Shown here piece after piece: positions 1 through 11,007 of a stretch of DNA of 64,000 nt. Numbering within the stretch: the stretch's first letter is position 1; each line of letters starts with the position of its first letter. The stretch spans positions 197,930,841-197,994,840 of the forward strand of contig NC_081408.1 of NCBI RefSeq assembly GCF_030272615.1. The letters run 5' to 3'. The translations under genes and the position numbers were made by a program. The notes beneath the pieces were generated by a model, which did no database searches, had not been told where the DNA came from, and saw only the letters and a program-made list of their open reading frames with translations. This DNA is from Cryptomeria japonica (Eukaryota > Streptophyta > Pinopsida > Cupressales > Cupressaceae).

Positions 1-57
1 ATGACATCAATGACAACATAACATATCATTAATGCAATCTTCATGAAAATGCCAACA
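1..57 (-). repeat. 3' LTR of Copia-1, first 57 bases
   Basis: Positions 1-57 match 13751-13807 nearly base for base and end in GCCAACA, so the LTR begins TGTTGGC on the minus strand. The PPT follows directly inside. Confidence 0.9.
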
Positions 58-80
58 ATCTCCCCCTTTGGCATTGATGC
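58..80 (-). other. Polypurine tract of Copia-1
   Basis: On the minus strand AAAGGGGGAGAT abuts the TGTTGGC start of the 3' LTR. This is the normal primer site for plus-strand DNA. A second purine run facing the same way lies at about 211-232. Confidence 0.85.
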
Positions 81-385
81 CAATACAAATATCAACACTA
101 TTGCTTGCTACTGTGAATGTGAATAGGAATCCTGGTTTACATTACCAAGTATTGACATGCTCTCTCTATATTTAGTCTATCACGGGTTCTTCTCATAATC
201 ACATAATTCTTCTCCCCCTTTGACAACATTGCCAAATTGAAAGTAAAACATGTAATATCAAAATTTCACTTTTCATCAACAACATACTACAACTTGATGC
301 TCCCCCTGTGGAATACATCCACTTCTACATCAACCCTTGTAAGATTTTGCAAGTAATACAAGGACTAATGCAATCAACATCATAT

Positions 386-1334
386 TCAACTAACTTGATG
401 ATGAGGGACAACCCCTAATTGACTTCTAAGATACTCAAAAGTGGTCTTAGGTAGAGGTTTGGTAAAAATATCTGCAAGTTGCTCCTTGGTAGAAACATGC
501 TCTAAGGTAGCATCTTTACTCTGAACTTTTTCCCTCAAGAAATGATACGTCAATTCAATGTTCTTGGTGTGTGCGTGCAAAATAGGATTCTTAGAAATAT
601 TAATGGCACTTGTGTTATCACATAAGATCTTTATAGGTTCTGAGATCTTCATCTTAAAACCTTCCAAAATGTGCCTCATCCAAATAGCCTATGTGGAACT
701 CATATAAGCTGCAACATACTCATCTTCATCAATAGATTGTGAAGTACACCTCTTCTTTTTACTACTCCATTAAACAAGCCTTCCTCCAAGAAAAAAATGC
801 TCCATCGGTTGTGCTTTTCTGGTCATCAACATTTCTTGCCCAATCAACATTTGTGTATGCCTTCGAATCAAAGTTTCCTCCATATGGATACCATAATCCA
901 TAGTCAACAATACCTTTGAGGTATCCAAAGATTCTCTTGGTTGCTATTAGGTGTGTTTCCTTAGGATTCTTCTAGAATCTAGAAACTATACCAGCTACAT
1001 GGGCAATGTCTGGTCTGCTATGAACAACATAGTGTAACTTTCCAATCATTGACCTTTATTCCTTCTCATCAATACACTTAGATTCATCTTCCTTGGAAAA
1101 TTTACAACTTGTAACCATTGGTGTCCCAACTAGTTTACAATCACTCATGCCAAATGTCTTCAAAACCTCTTTCACATACTTAGACTGTGTAATAAAAATA
1201 CCATTCTTCATTTGTTGTATCTACAAGCCTATGAAATTTTTTATTTCCCCTACTAAAGACATTTCAAACTCATTTTTCATTTCCTCTACAAAAATATGTT
1301 TCTTATGACATCATTACCTCAAAATATAATATCA
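386..1334 (-). pseudogene. Copia-1 RT C-terminal part and RNase H, broken
   Basis: The last part, 679-386, is open for 97 codons and reads as the C-terminal end of copia RNase H, with the motifs CDNTSAINISKNP, YHFLREKV and QLADIFTKPLP. Between 1334 and 680 fragments such as [12 protein letters not shown] and RIFGYLKG are recognisable on the minus strand, but stops and shifts separate them. The YVDD region near 1320 is disrupted by a shift just after the ORF ending at 1335. The domain normally digests the RNA strand of the RNA-DNA hybrid in the particle; this copy cannot make a whole enzyme. Copia-E (60165-60515) and Copia-F (63951-63622) carry the same C-terminal block. Confidence 0.88.
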
Positions 1335-2153
1335 TCAAAAAAATACTTCACTAACCATTATATCATCTCCTTCAGACTTTAGATATATGTTGTTTTCATC
1401 ACTGGTTCTCAGAAAGCCTGTCTTTATTAGATGTGTATGAAGCCTTTCATACCATGCTCTGGGTGCCTGCTTTAATCCATATAAAGCCATATACAATCTA
1501 CATACCATGTCTTTCTCACCAGTCAATGCATAACCATCTGGCTACTCTATGTATACCTCTTCTACCAATATCCCATTCAAAAATGCAAACTTAACATCCA
1601 TCTGATATACCTTGAACTTCTTATGGACTGCAAATGCAAGTAAAGTTCTGACACCTTCCAGTCTTTCTATTGGTGCAAAATTTTTAACATAATATTCTCC
1701 TTCCTCTTGCGCATAACCCTTGCACACTAATCTTGCCTTGTTGTGAACTACAACACCATCTTCATTCAATTTGTTCATGTATACCCATTTAGTACCTATA
1801 ACATTCCTATTTACTAGTCGGGGTACTAGGATCCAAGTGTTGTTCTTCTCAATTTGATCCAATTCCTCCTCCATAGCTTTAACCCAGTAATCATCACCAA
1901 ATGCCTCCTTAGCAGTTCTTGGTTCAATGGTTGAGATCATGCAATAATTCTCTCTAATTCTTCTTCTGGTTAAAACTCTAGCATTCTTATCTCCAATAAT
2001 CTGCTCAGGATTGTGATTCAGTCTCACATATCTAGGAATAGCATGATCATTATCTTCAGGTTCAGCTTCTTCTTTGTCATCGTCTTCTTCTGAATTTATC
2101 TGTTCTGATTGGACAAGTGCATCAAAATTTGCTTTGTCGGTTTCAAATTTCAT
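1335..2153 (-). pseudogene. Copia-1 reverse transcriptase N-terminal half
   Basis: Two open pieces (2153-1542, 203 aa, and 1526-1335, 63 aa) are separated by a stop and belong to one copia RT. Visible motifs in order: NTWILVP and NVIGTKWVY, the [13 protein letters not shown] block, YQMDVKFAFLNG with the first catalytic Asp (MDV), and [16 protein letters not shown]. The second Asp pair falls in the damaged stretch below 1335. Copia RT copies genomic RNA primed by tRNA-Met. Upstream, 2153-2020 is an acidic linker between integrase and RT (EEDDDKEEAEPEDND). Confidence 0.92.
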
Positions 2154-2274
2154 AATTTCTTGTTACAGAAACAAAATGCAAGGATCTTCATCCTTTTTTC
2201 TCTAAACTAGTTCCTTCTGAGACTTCAATAAATTCATCTACTCGAACATCAACACTCTCAACAATTCTTTGTGT

Positions 2275-3211
2275 CTAGTTGTTAAAATATTTGTAGGCCT
2301 TACTTTTGGTAGAATAGCCAAGAAATATGCCTTCATCATTCTTAGCCTCGAATTCGCTAATGTAATCACCTCTCTTAATAAAACATTCGCTTCCAAATAT
2401 TTTGAAATAGCTAACATCAGGTGATCTTCCATATGAGTATTCATAAGGAGTCTTTTCCTTACACCTCTTTACCAGAAATTGGTTCATTGTGTAGATAGTT
2501 GTGTTGACAACTTCTCTCCAAAAGGTTTTTCACTACACCTCCTTGTATCAACACTGTCCTAGAAGCTTCAACAACTGACCAGTTGTTCCTTTCTACAATG
2601 CCATTCTACTATGGTTTCCTTGGTGTACAAAGCTACCGTTTGATACCATTCTCTTCACAATACCTAGTGAATTCTTTAGAAGTAAATTCACCACCTTGAT
2701 CTGTCCTCAGACATTTTATCTTCTTACCGCTCTCTTTCTCAGCTAAGGTCCTGAATACCTCAAACTTTCCAAAAGCTTCAGACTTATCTTTCAAGAATGT
2801 AACCCACATCATCCTTGAGCAATCATCAGTAAGAATCATGAAATATCTATCACCTTGAATGCTTTTTGTTTTTATTGGTCCACAAAGATTTGTATGAACT
2901 AGATCTAACAAGTACTCTACTGAAAAGGATTTGCTATTGAAAGTTGAAGAAGTCATTTTTCCTAACTGACATTCTTTGCAAAGAGCATTAACCGGTTTGT
3001 CTAGCTGAGGAAAACCTCTCACTATCTTGGACTTACTCACTTTAACAATGTTATCAAATTTTATATGACAAAATCTCCTATGCCAAAGACAACTATCATC
3101 TATTTTTGCAATAAAATAATTGCTAACTCTAGAATTGAGATGAAACGGGTTACCTTTAGTTTGTTTTCCGGTTGCAATCAATTTCCCTTTGTTGTCAAAG
3201 ATTTTGCACAT
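2275..3211 (-). pseudogene. Copia-1 integrase, interrupted
   Basis: Piece 3211-2633 starts with the GAG-pre-integrase zinc region (LWHRRFCHIKFDN, then ALCKECQLGKM) and runs into the integrase core. The first catalytic Asp is Asn here (HTNLCGP, where the related Copia-E has HTDLCGP), while LRTDQGGEF keeps the second Asp. The frame closes after GIKR, and the stretch carrying the catalytic Glu has several stops. Piece 2487-2275 is the C-terminal part (PYEYSYGRSPDVSYFKIFG, then FLGYSTKSKAYK). The protein would insert the DNA copy into the genome; this copy is inactive by both substitution and truncation. Confidence 0.9.
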
Positions 3212-3274
3212 ACCACTTTTAAACTCCAGAGGGTATCATTTATCATTGAGTTGTGCCACACTCAAAAGATTGTG

Positions 3275-4485
3275 CTATAGACCTTCAACCCAGTAGACAT
3301 TGTCTCCACTTCTCTTCCCATTAAGAGAAATTACTCCTTTATATTTAACCATGTAGGGTGAGTCATTTCCAAATCTAACTACACCACCATCAAATTCCTT
3401 CAAGGAAATAAATTTTCTCTGATCACCAGTCATATGATGTGAACAACAACTATCAATGATCCTAGATACTAATGCCTTCTGGTTTGATATCTCTTCCTTA
3501 ATAGCTACAAACACAATATATTCACTAGCATCATCATCAGATTCTTCATCAGTGATACTACTATCAATAGCAATAAGACAATCTCTCTTGCCTTTACCCT
3601 TATACTTCTTCAATTTGTCTCTCTTGTGTTCATTTTCACCATTAGGACAATTAGTCGCTATGTGACCAATCTTGTTGCATGCAAAACATTTTAAAGGTAG
3701 TTTACCTCTATATTTACTAGGGCCTCTGGGCAACCACTTTACCAACAATGCTTCAAGCTCCACTAATCTGTCTTCATCAACAACATCTCTGTTGGATCTA
3801 GATTCATAACCATGACTAGTATCTCTACATTTTCTCATAGATGGGTTAGAAACAAAAGCTCTAAATGCAGACTCATATTTTTGTATACTACCATCATAAC
3901 TATTCAGTTCAAAAGCATTAAGCTTTCTAATGATGGATTCAAGAGTTACCTTAGTTTTGTCAATGGACTTCAACTCCTGAATAGCTGCAACTCAAATAGC
4001 ATAGACTGGTAGTAGGGTTCTCAGTACCTTACTAATCACTGTGGCATCTTCTACTTTCCCTCTTGCACTCTTAATTTCACCAACTATATCTTTTATCCTT
4101 TGACCATACTTCTGGATATTCTCACCTTCAGACATCCTCATGTCATCAAACTTTCCTCTTAGACTCTCCTCTTTAGCAATCTTAACATGTTCATCACCAC
4201 TATAAATCTCTTCAAGTTTTTCCATACTTCATATGTTGTTTCAAGACCATGAACATCAACATATTCAACATCAAACAGGGAACTGATAATAGCTTCTAGT
4301 GCTTGATGATTTTCTTGTTGTTCTTTCTTTTGACCATTAGTTAGAGTTCCAGTAGGTGCAATATACTGAGTTTCTACATGATCCCAATAATGAATTCCCA
4401 GACTCTTAATGTAAATCTTCATTTTGTCACTACATATCCTATAGTTATCTTTGTTGAAATTCAGACCTTCCTTCTTCATTATCAT
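3275..4485 (-). pseudogene. Copia-1 gag with zinc knuckle, and protease
   Basis: Piece 4485-4159 holds the gag N-terminal part, and 4225-3992 continues it in another frame, so a shift lies in the overlap near 4200. Motifs there match Copia-E gag (GDEH, SLRG, MRMSEGENIQKY, VLRTLLPVYAI). Piece 3973-3275 contains the CCHC knuckle CFACNKIGHIATNC and then the protease IDSCCSHHMTGD. The protease motif normally reads D-S-G; here Gly is Cys, so activity is doubtful. Gag forms the particle and binds RNA; the protease cuts the polyprotein. Confidence 0.9.
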
Positions 4486-4540
4486 CTAGAAGATATTTTC
4501 CTCAAGTTGTTAGGCTTAGATCTTAGAGGACCTAGATATC

Positions 4541-4550
4541 TCTGATACCA
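4541..4550 (-). other. PBS of Copia-1 (initiator tRNA-Met type)
   Basis: The minus strand reads TGGTATCAGA two bases after the end of the 5' LTR (4553). This is the standard plant copia primer site, complementary to the 3' end of initiator tRNA-Met. Confidence 0.85.
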
Positions 4551-4552
4551 AT

Positions 4553-4732
4553 TGATGGTATGATGAAAGAATAAGTATCTGGTAGAATACTGAGAGGGGG
4601 GGGAAGTGAATTAGTAAATATAAAAACTGATACAAACTTCCCAAGCTCAAAATCAAACTCAGAAATTAAACTTATCAATGAAATACCATTGTCAAGAACA
4701 ATACTCATAAGAATATCGGCTGATTGTTATAG
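4553..4732 (-). repeat. 5' LTR of Copia-1, PBS-proximal piece
   Basis: The LTR end is TGATGGTA on the plus strand. A G-run at about 4591-4603 (GAGAGGGGGGGG) is the mirror of the CACCCCCCC tract seen near the end of the Copia-E and Copia-F LTRs. The piece stops at 4732 where Chromo-B is inserted. Confidence 0.85.
4728..4732. repeat. Target-site duplication of Chromo-B (left), TATAG
   Basis: TATAG here equals TATAG at 12579-12583. These are the 5-bp copies made at insertion into the Copia-1 5' LTR. Confidence 0.93.
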
Positions 4733-6310
4733 TGATGGGATGGGGTTAGGGATAGACTAGCCTAGTCTATGCTCTTGGATACTTCCCTTGGATCACCTAG
4801 TGTTCTCTTCACACCCTAGGGTCTCTAGGACTTTCCTTGCTTGAGGAATCCCCTGACCTTGCTCAATCCACCCACCAATGAGTTGCAATGCTGCTCCTAA
4901 GGTCTCACCTACTCATGAGACTCAAAACCCCTTACTATGGCTAATAAGGGCTTAGCTTGTCCTACTACTTCCTAGGTCTTAGCAAGGTTAGGTCAGGTAT
5001 ATTTCATGGTTTTTCCACCCATTCATGTGCCCCCCAAGAGGTTTCAAGATTACAACCCCTTACCGATTTCACTATTTTGTGTTTTTGCCTACAAAATAGG
5101 GCTGCAAGGATTTTGACCAATTAGGCCTCCTACCCAGTCCCTTAGGGCTCCCTCTCACAAATGATGCACAAAGTACCCAAACTCCCAAAATGGACTACCA
5201 TTAATTTGGCAAGGGCTCAAGGATTTCTTTGGTTTTGGGCCTCCAAGTGGCCGTACAGTGCCTTGGGCAAATTTGGGGGTTTTTAAGGGTTTTGTGAGGG
5301 TTTTATGGTCTGCCTGGGTCACAGTGTATGTTTTGTGTTTTAGCCACCTTGTTTAGATTGGTGGAGGCTCCCCATTAACACCAATAGTTCTTCACACACT
5401 CCTCTACAACTCCTCCAAAGGATGCACTCTCCTCTGAGCAACCTTTCTCTCCAAGACCTCTGCAACTTGACCCTTCCTAGCCGGGCACTGTCCAATCTCG
5501 CCTAGGAGTGGGTCTTTGTATGGCCTCCTTGCATTTTCAAGGGCCCTGATTGCATTGAACTATATTACAAGACCTGCACTCTCATTCCCCATGGTTTCAT
5601 GGTGGTTCCACAATGGGGACTGGAGTCATGATTCCATTTGCACAAACCAGTCCAAAACTAGACAGTGAGAAAACAACTTACAAAATATTTACAAGAACAC
5701 CAACCTTACAAACCAAAACCTAATCTAATTGCTCAAAATGAAATTATTTACACCATAGAAGGCACTCCACATAGTTTTGCATGTAAATCAATCCATTAAC
5801 AATCTTCCTTTACTCCATTTGTGTCGACTGGCAACAAAATTGCAGTCTCAGTCAGGTCACTTTGCTTGGGCCGTACAATGTCTGACATCCAACCCATTAA
5901 CTTAGGGTTTGGAAATACTTATAATACCCTCTCCTTGGTCTATGTGCCCATATTAGGGTTGTCCATGCTACATTAAGGATTTTGACCTCACGGTGGAAAA
6001 GTTGCTTGACAACTTTTGCAACTTTTGAGCAACTTTCCCAATGTTGCTTTACTTGTCTCCTAGACCCACAATGGGAAAACCTAAGGACACCACCATGATA
6101 TGAAGGGCCCCTAAACACCTCAAAGACACACATACCCTCTATTTTCAAGAAAATCTCAATTTTTGACTCATGACCCTAAGACCTCAACTAGGACCCTAAC
6201 TAGGACCAATGAGCACATGGCTCTTATTGTATGTGCAATGGCTTCATAAAGAAGCAAGAAGACAATAAAAAAAAAATGGTGGGAGCCCTTTGAAGGGTGC
6301 TCCTACACCA
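4733..6310 (-). repeat. 3' LTR of Chromo-B
   Basis: 1578 bp, starting TGATGGGATGGGG and ending CTACACCA on the plus strand. It matches 11008-12578 along its whole length, with small indels. Those include a roughly 25-bp stretch near 5680 missing on the right and a 21-bp stretch near 12264 missing here. Confidence 0.96.
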
Positions 6311-6327
6311 TACTCCCTCTCTGCAAC
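6311..6327 (-). other. PPT of Chromo-B
   Basis: The minus strand reads GCAGAGAGGGAGTA directly before the LTR start TGGTGTAGG, a short purine-rich primer site in the expected place. Confidence 0.75.
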
Positions 6328-6330
6328 AAG

Positions 6331-6552
6331 CTAATAAATTAGGGGAGTGAGAAAAGCTAAATCAATGCCAAACTTTTTGAACTTGCTCTCCTCCACCCAA
6401 GTAGCTTCAGAAATAGGTTGGCCTTCCCATTTCACCAAATGCTCCATGTAGACCTGGTGTCTAGTAGACTTCTTCACCCTTGATTCCAAAATCTCCTCTG
6501 CTATAGGCTTCTTCACCTGTGGTAAGACATTAACAGCTAGGTCCTGCAACAC
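6331..6552 (-). pseudogene. Chromo-B chromodomain (integrase C-terminal tail)
   Basis: 73 codons in a frame different from the preceding integrase piece. The motifs ILESRV, YMEHLVKWEG and ATWVEESKF fit a chromodomain (aromatic residue, LVKW, then the W-E pair) at residues 20-60. In chromoviruses this tail is part of the polyprotein, so the frame change between 6584 and 6552 marks a break. The family tail reads modified histone H3 or heterochromatin; binding by this copy is unproven. It ends close to the PPT, which is normal. Confidence 0.88.
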
Positions 6553-6583
6553 CTTGGCTTGGTTCTCGGTTTGCCCTGCTATT

Positions 6584-7009
6584 TCACCCTTTGTACATGA
6601 TCAGGTTAGCTACATTAAAGATTGGTGATATAGCCAAATCTGAAGGCAGGTCAACCTTGTAAGCATTCTCCCCATACTTTGATAGAATTATACAGGGTCC
6701 TACCCTCTTCATTTGTAGTTTGGTAGGCTTACCACTTTGCATCCTAGCTTTGCTCAAATGGACCATCACAAAGTCACCCACCTTGAACTGAACCTCTCTC
6801 CTTTTCTCATCCATTTTGGCTTTGAATTTTTGAGTGGATTCAAGGATTTCTTTCTTAACCTGCTCTTGGACTTCCTTGATGGTTTGACTGAAGTCCTCTA
6901 CTTGCCCATTGTTCATCTCCATAGAACCAAGTTCCCTGAGTTCACATACTCCTCTTGGATGTCTACCATAAACAACCTCAAAAGGACTTCTACCAGTGGT
7001 CCTATTCAC
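6584..7009 (-). pseudogene. Chromo-B integrase C-terminal domain (GPY/F region)
   Basis: 141 codons, same frame as the core piece ending at 7058, with one stop between (Copia-type breaks are absent here). It begins with MNRTTGRSPFEVVYGRHPRG, the end of the core. A charged helix with KFKAKMDEKRR follows, then the GPY/F module with VGDFVMVHLSK and RVGPCIILSKYGENAYKVDLP in the last 60 residues. This module binds DNA during integration. Confidence 0.9.
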
Positions 7010-7057
7010 ACTATCATTATATGCATACTCTACTTGAGGAATGACTAGATCCCATGT

Positions 7058-7680
7058 CTACCCATACTCCTTAGTTAAACACCTCAACAAGTTGCCTAAC
7101 ACCCTATTGATGACTTCAGTTTGACCATCTGTTTGTGGATGGTATGCTAAGCTAAATGAGAGATTAGTTCCAAGTCTCGTCCATAATGTTTGTGAAAAAT
7201 GGTCCATGAACTTTTTGTCCTTGTCTAAAAAAATTCTTAAAGGGAGTCCATGAATCCTAACAATCTCCTTAAAGAAGAGATGTGCAACATAGCTAGCATC
7301 ATGTGTAGTCTTACATGGAATGAAATGGCTCATCTTGGAAAGTCTATCTACTACCACATAGATGTTGTCCATACCTGTCTTTTTCTTGGGAAGTCCTACT
7401 ACAAGTCCATGCTTATGCATTCCCAAGGTCTGTTTGGGACCCGCAATGGTTGATAGAGACCAGCATTGCTTGATCCTCCTTTTGCTCTTTGGCACACACT
7501 ACATTGTTCTACATATCTTTTCACATCTCTTGGCAACTTTGGCCAATAGTAGTACCTCTGTACTAAATCCAAGGTTTTGTTGACTCCAAAGTGTCCACTT
7601 AAACTACCATTGTGTTTCTCTTGGATGAGGTTCTCCCTCATGGATCCTCTTGGTACACACAACTGATTACCTTTGAACAA
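7058..7680 (-). pseudogene. Chromo-B integrase zinc finger and catalytic core, frameshifted
   Basis: Piece 7680-7399 has the zinc finger HFGVNKTLDLVQRYYYWP followed by CSVCQRAKG, then WECISMDL with the first catalytic Asp. Piece 7495-7058 continues in another frame with VVVDRLSKMSHFIPC, a second Asp in FLDKDKKFMDHF and the catalytic Glu in GQTEVINR. The frameshift lies between about 7495 and 7399. All three acidic residues are visible, so the core was functional before the shift. Confidence 0.9.
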
Positions 7681-8079
7681 GAGACCATTTTGGAGAGTGT
7701 AATCTGCATACTCCCCATGGAAATGGTTCTCAAACTCCTTACAAACCTTGTATGCTAATGAGAAGTCTTCATATCCTTCATAGAGGTCCTTGAAACCTTC
7801 TATTCCTATGCTCTACAAGTGTATTTCTTGAACTGTCAACAACTTCCTGCTTAATGCATTTGCCACCTTGTTGAGTTGCCCCTTCTTATGCTTTATGGTG
7901 AGGGTGAAGGATTGGAGGTATTACATCCATTTCAAATTCCTATTGCTAAGCTTCTCTTGAGTGTTAATGTAGCTCAATGCTTGGTTGTCTGTGAAAACCA
8001 CAAATTCCTTTGGAAGTAGGTAATGCCTCCATTTCTTTAGAGACTGCACTAATGCATACAACTCTAGGTCATAAGCTGA
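7681..8079 (-). pseudogene. Chromo-B RNase H C-terminal part and connection to integrase, stop-broken
   Basis: Same frame as both neighbours (10191-8080 and 7680-7399) but with in-frame stops, the first just after 8080. Recognisable: YDLELYALVQSLKKW, FVVFTDNQALSY with the RNase H Asp, and VANALSRK. It joins the RNase H start (ECDASGIAVGG, upstream) to the integrase zinc finger. Confidence 0.8.
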
Positions 8080-10191
8080 TTACTTCTTCTTTGCTTCATT
8101 AAGCTTCTCACTAAAAAATGCCATAGGGCTTCCCTCTTGACTCAATACACCCCCTACTGCAATTCCACTTGCATCGCACTCCAATGTGAATAGCTTATCA
8201 AAAGTAGGTAGGAGAAGGATAGGTTTTGTGGCTACTTCTTGCTTCAATAATTGCAATGCTTTGTCAGCCTTCTCAGTCCATTTAAACTTAGTTTTAAGGC
8301 CTCCTTTTATGGTGTCAAGGACAGGTGCACATATGCCACTGAAGTTTCTCACAAACTTCCTATAGAATTGAGCTAATCCATGGAAACTCCTAACTTCAGT
8401 CCCTGTTCTAGGTGCAGGCCAATTCAAGATTGCCTCCACTTTGCTTGGATCCATCTTCAAGGTTCCTTTAGACACCACAAATCCTAAGTAGACCAACTCT
8501 TGCTTCAAGAAGTCACACTTCTCTAGGTTGATGGATAACTTCTCCTCATGCAACCTCTCTAGGACTAACCTCAAATGCTCAAGGTGCTCCTCTTTGGTTC
8601 TTCTAAAGATGAGAATGTCATCTAGGTACACCACCACAAACCTACCTATGAAATCCTTTAACACTTCATTCATCAACCTCATGAAGGTTCTTGGGGCATT
8701 GGTGAGTCCAAATGGCATCGCAAGCCATTCATACAATCCCTCTATGGTCTTGAAAGCAGTCTTCCACTCATCTCCCTCCTTGATTCTAATCTGGTGATAA
8801 CCACTTTTAAGGTCCAATTTGGTGAAATACATAGCACCTCCTAGACAGTCCATCAAATCCTCTATTCTAGGAATAGGAAACCTATACCTTATGGTGATCC
8901 TATTTATTTCCCTTGAGTCAGTGAAAAGTCTCCACTTGCCTCCCTTCTTTGATGCTAGCACTATCAAGACTGCACATGGGCTGATGCTCTTCTTAATCAA
9001 TCCTTGTTCTAATAACTCTTGCACTTGCCTTGCTACCTCCTTATTCTGATCAGGTGTGAGCTTATATGCTACCTTGTTAGGTAGGGATGCTTTGGGAACA
9101 AAGTCTATTTGATGGCTTATAGACCTTCTAGGTGGAAGTGTTGCAGGTGCTCCATCACTCACTATGTCCTTATACTCGTGCAACATTTGCTTCACCTCCT
9201 TGGGTACTTCTACCTGCAACTTGTCTTCTTCCCCCTTTGGTTTCACAAAGATGGCACACTTCACTATCTCCTCCTCATGTAGCAAGTTGAAGAACTCTTT
9301 ACCAGTAACCAATAAGACACTAGGTGTTCTTGAAGTTCCCTCTTCATTCTCTATCAAGGATTGAATCTCGAAGGTCTTTCTATCCTTCTTGAATGATATG
9401 GAGTTCTCCTCTCCATCATAGATCACCTTCCTATCAAATTGCCAGGGTCTTCCTGGTAGCAGATGACAAGCATCCATAGGCAACACATCACAAAGGATCT
9501 TATCCTTATATCCTCCCATAGAAAACTCTACCCAAGTCTGTTCATTGACAAGCACACTTTGTCCTTTGTTCAACCAAGTCACCTTGTAAGGGCTAGTGTG
9601 GGGTATTCTTGTGAGTTTCAACTTCCTAACTGCCTCTTCTGATATGATGTTGTCAGTTGAGCCTGAATCAACTATCACCTTGCACACTTTACCAATAACT
9701 TTGCATCTCTCCCTAAACAATGCTCTCCTATGTTTGGGTTCCTCCTTAACTAGTTGTCTGATCAAAATCCTATTGAACATCAGATTCTCACCAATTTCCA
9801 ATTCAATCTGGTCCACATCCGGTGTCTTGTTGTTTGAAGAGTCTTCATGTGCATAAGCAACCCTCTTTCCACTGTTTGATGAGGTAGGCTTGTCAGGGCA
9901 TCTATATGTTGGGTGTCCCAATTGTCCACAGTTGTAACACTTCATAGTTGCAAAGTAGGAGTTACCCCTGCCAATACCTCTACCCCTACTTGGACCACCT
10001 TGTGCACCTCTTCCTCTAGAATGGCCCCCTCTAAGATTAGTTTCATTGCCATGTTCAGTCAACTTGGCTTCTCCTTGGTTCCTCGGCTCATTTGACTTGC
10101 TTTGGTAACCACCTCGGTGATTCATTTGTTCTCTACCTCTGCCTCTACCCCTATTATTTGAGTCTCCTTTCCTTTTGTTCTTCTCTTCCAC
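8080..10191 (-). CDS. Chromo-B gag end, protease, reverse transcriptase and start of RNase H (703 codons open)
   Basis: The longest open frame in the window. Residues 1-80 are Arg/Gly-rich, and the CCHC knuckle CYNCGQLGHPTYRC follows at about 85-98. The protease has an intact D-S-G (VIVDSGSTDNIIS, about 173-185). RT spans about 380-600, with KLDLKSGYHQIRI carrying the first catalytic Asp and VYLDDILIF carrying the YxDD pair. After QFYRKF the RNase H begins with LECDASG near the end. The true gag start lies further upstream in a shifted frame, so the Met here is only the first in the open stretch. It would process the polyprotein and copy the RNA. Intact catalytic residues make it the best-kept pol segment here, but downstream stops prevent a full enzyme. 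Confidence 0.95.
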   Translation of the reverse strand: MEEKNKRKGDSNNRGRGRGREQMNHRGGYQSKSNEPRNQGEAKLTEHGNETNLRGGHSRGRGAQGGPSRGRGIGRGNSYFATMKCYNCGQLGHPTYRCPDKPTSSNSGKRVAYAHEDSSNNKTPDVDQIELEIGENLMFNRILIRQLVKEEPKHRRALFRERCKVIGKVCKVIVDSGSTDNIISEEAVRKLKLTRIPHTSPYKVTWLNKGQSVLVNEQTWVEFSMGGYKDKILCDVLPMDACHLLPGRPWQFDRKVIYDGEENSISFKKDRKTFEIQSLIENEEGTSRTPSVLLVTGKEFFNLLHEEEIVKCAIFVKPKGEEDKLQVEVPKEVKQMLHEYKDIVSDGAPATLPPRRSISHQIDFVPKASLPNKVAYKLTPDQNKEVARQVQELLEQGLIKKSISPCAVLIVLASKKGGKWRLFTDSREINRITIRYRFPIPRIEDLMDCLGGAMYFTKLDLKSGYHQIRIKEGDEWKTAFKTIEGLYEWLAMPFGLTNAPRTFMRLMNEVLKDFIGRFVVVYLDDILIFRRTKEEHLEHLRLVLERLHEEKLSINLEKCDFLKQELVYLGFVVSKGTLKMDPSKVEAILNWPAPRTGTEVRSFHGLAQFYRKFVRNFSGICAPVLDTIKGGLKTKFKWTEKADKALQLLKQEVATKPILLLPTFDKLFTLECDASGIAVGGVLSQEGSPMAFFSEKLNEAKKK

Positions 10192-10928
10192 CTTGACAGT
10201 AAGCTGATGACATTTTTGAATAGTAGTAGGATTCCATAGGCTTATCTCCTCTTGAATGTTCCACTTTAGGCCACTTAATACCTAGCCACCTTAATAGATT
10301 CATCTTCCTGGACTTTGGATCTAAGACAAAGTTTTTGAAATTTTGTGGTGTAGGAGGTCACATCAAGGTCTTTTTGCTTCAAACCCTATCTCTTCTTATG
10401 AAGTTGCACTTCATAATCCTCTGGTAAGTAGTTCTCCTTGATCTTACTCACCATGGCCTTCCAATTGGCAATAGGTAGCCTCCCCATGATAACTCTCTCT
10501 TCTTGCAAGTACTTCCACCATGTCAAAGCTGCTCCCCTTAATCTTGATTTGGCAACCTTAACCTTTTGAGCCTTTATCACTCCCTCACACTCAAAGTGGT
10601 TTTCCATGCCCTCAATCCATTCCATGACAGTGTCAATGTCCATCCTTCCATTGGAATGTGGCAATCCTTCAAAAGCTTTGGTGTTCAAATCCTTGATAGC
10701 CTTTACAAATGGTTCTTCATTAAACAAGGGATCTGGTTCAGGTATAATGTCATCTATGTCAATGGTTTTCTTGCGTTTATCCTTGGTGTCTTCACCCCAA
10801 GGTCCTTGTCTCCTCTAATCCACCACTTCTTGCAACTTATCCCTTATCTCGCTCATAGCTTCTTCAAGGAGTCTATTCTTCTCCTTCTGCTCTTCTACCT
10901 CTCTAGCCAGCTCTACATTAGTGACCAT
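10192..10928 (-). pseudogene. Chromo-B gag N-terminal part
   Basis: A start at 10928 gives a coiled-coil-like N terminus (ELAREVEEQKEKNRLLEEA). One in-frame TAG follows near 10817, then the retrotransposon gag domain at 10727-10386 (MDIDTVMEWIEGMENHFEC, then LRGAALTWWKYLQEER). After a stop at 10386 the gag domain continues (VTSYTTKFQKLC) with more stops until the frame of 10191 takes over. Gag builds the particle. The start at 10928 is chosen because it lies 63 bp after the PBS and opens the same frame as the gag domain. Confidence 0.87.
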
Positions 10929-10990
10929 TCTTCTCTCCCCTACTGATTCACTAGTATATAAAGACATACAGAGTCCAACAAATCTTTAAC

Positions 10991-11004
10991 TTGCTCTGAT
11001 ACCA
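10991..11004 (-). other. PBS of Chromo-B (initiator tRNA-Met type)
   Basis: The minus strand reads TGGTATCAGAGCAA three bases after the 5' LTR end at 11008. Confidence 0.92.
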
Positions 11005-11007
11005 ATC

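Noticed and set aside
6737-7048. Plus-strand open frames opposite integrase and RT
   Set aside because: Shadows of the minus-strand retrotransposon genes; no motif of their own.
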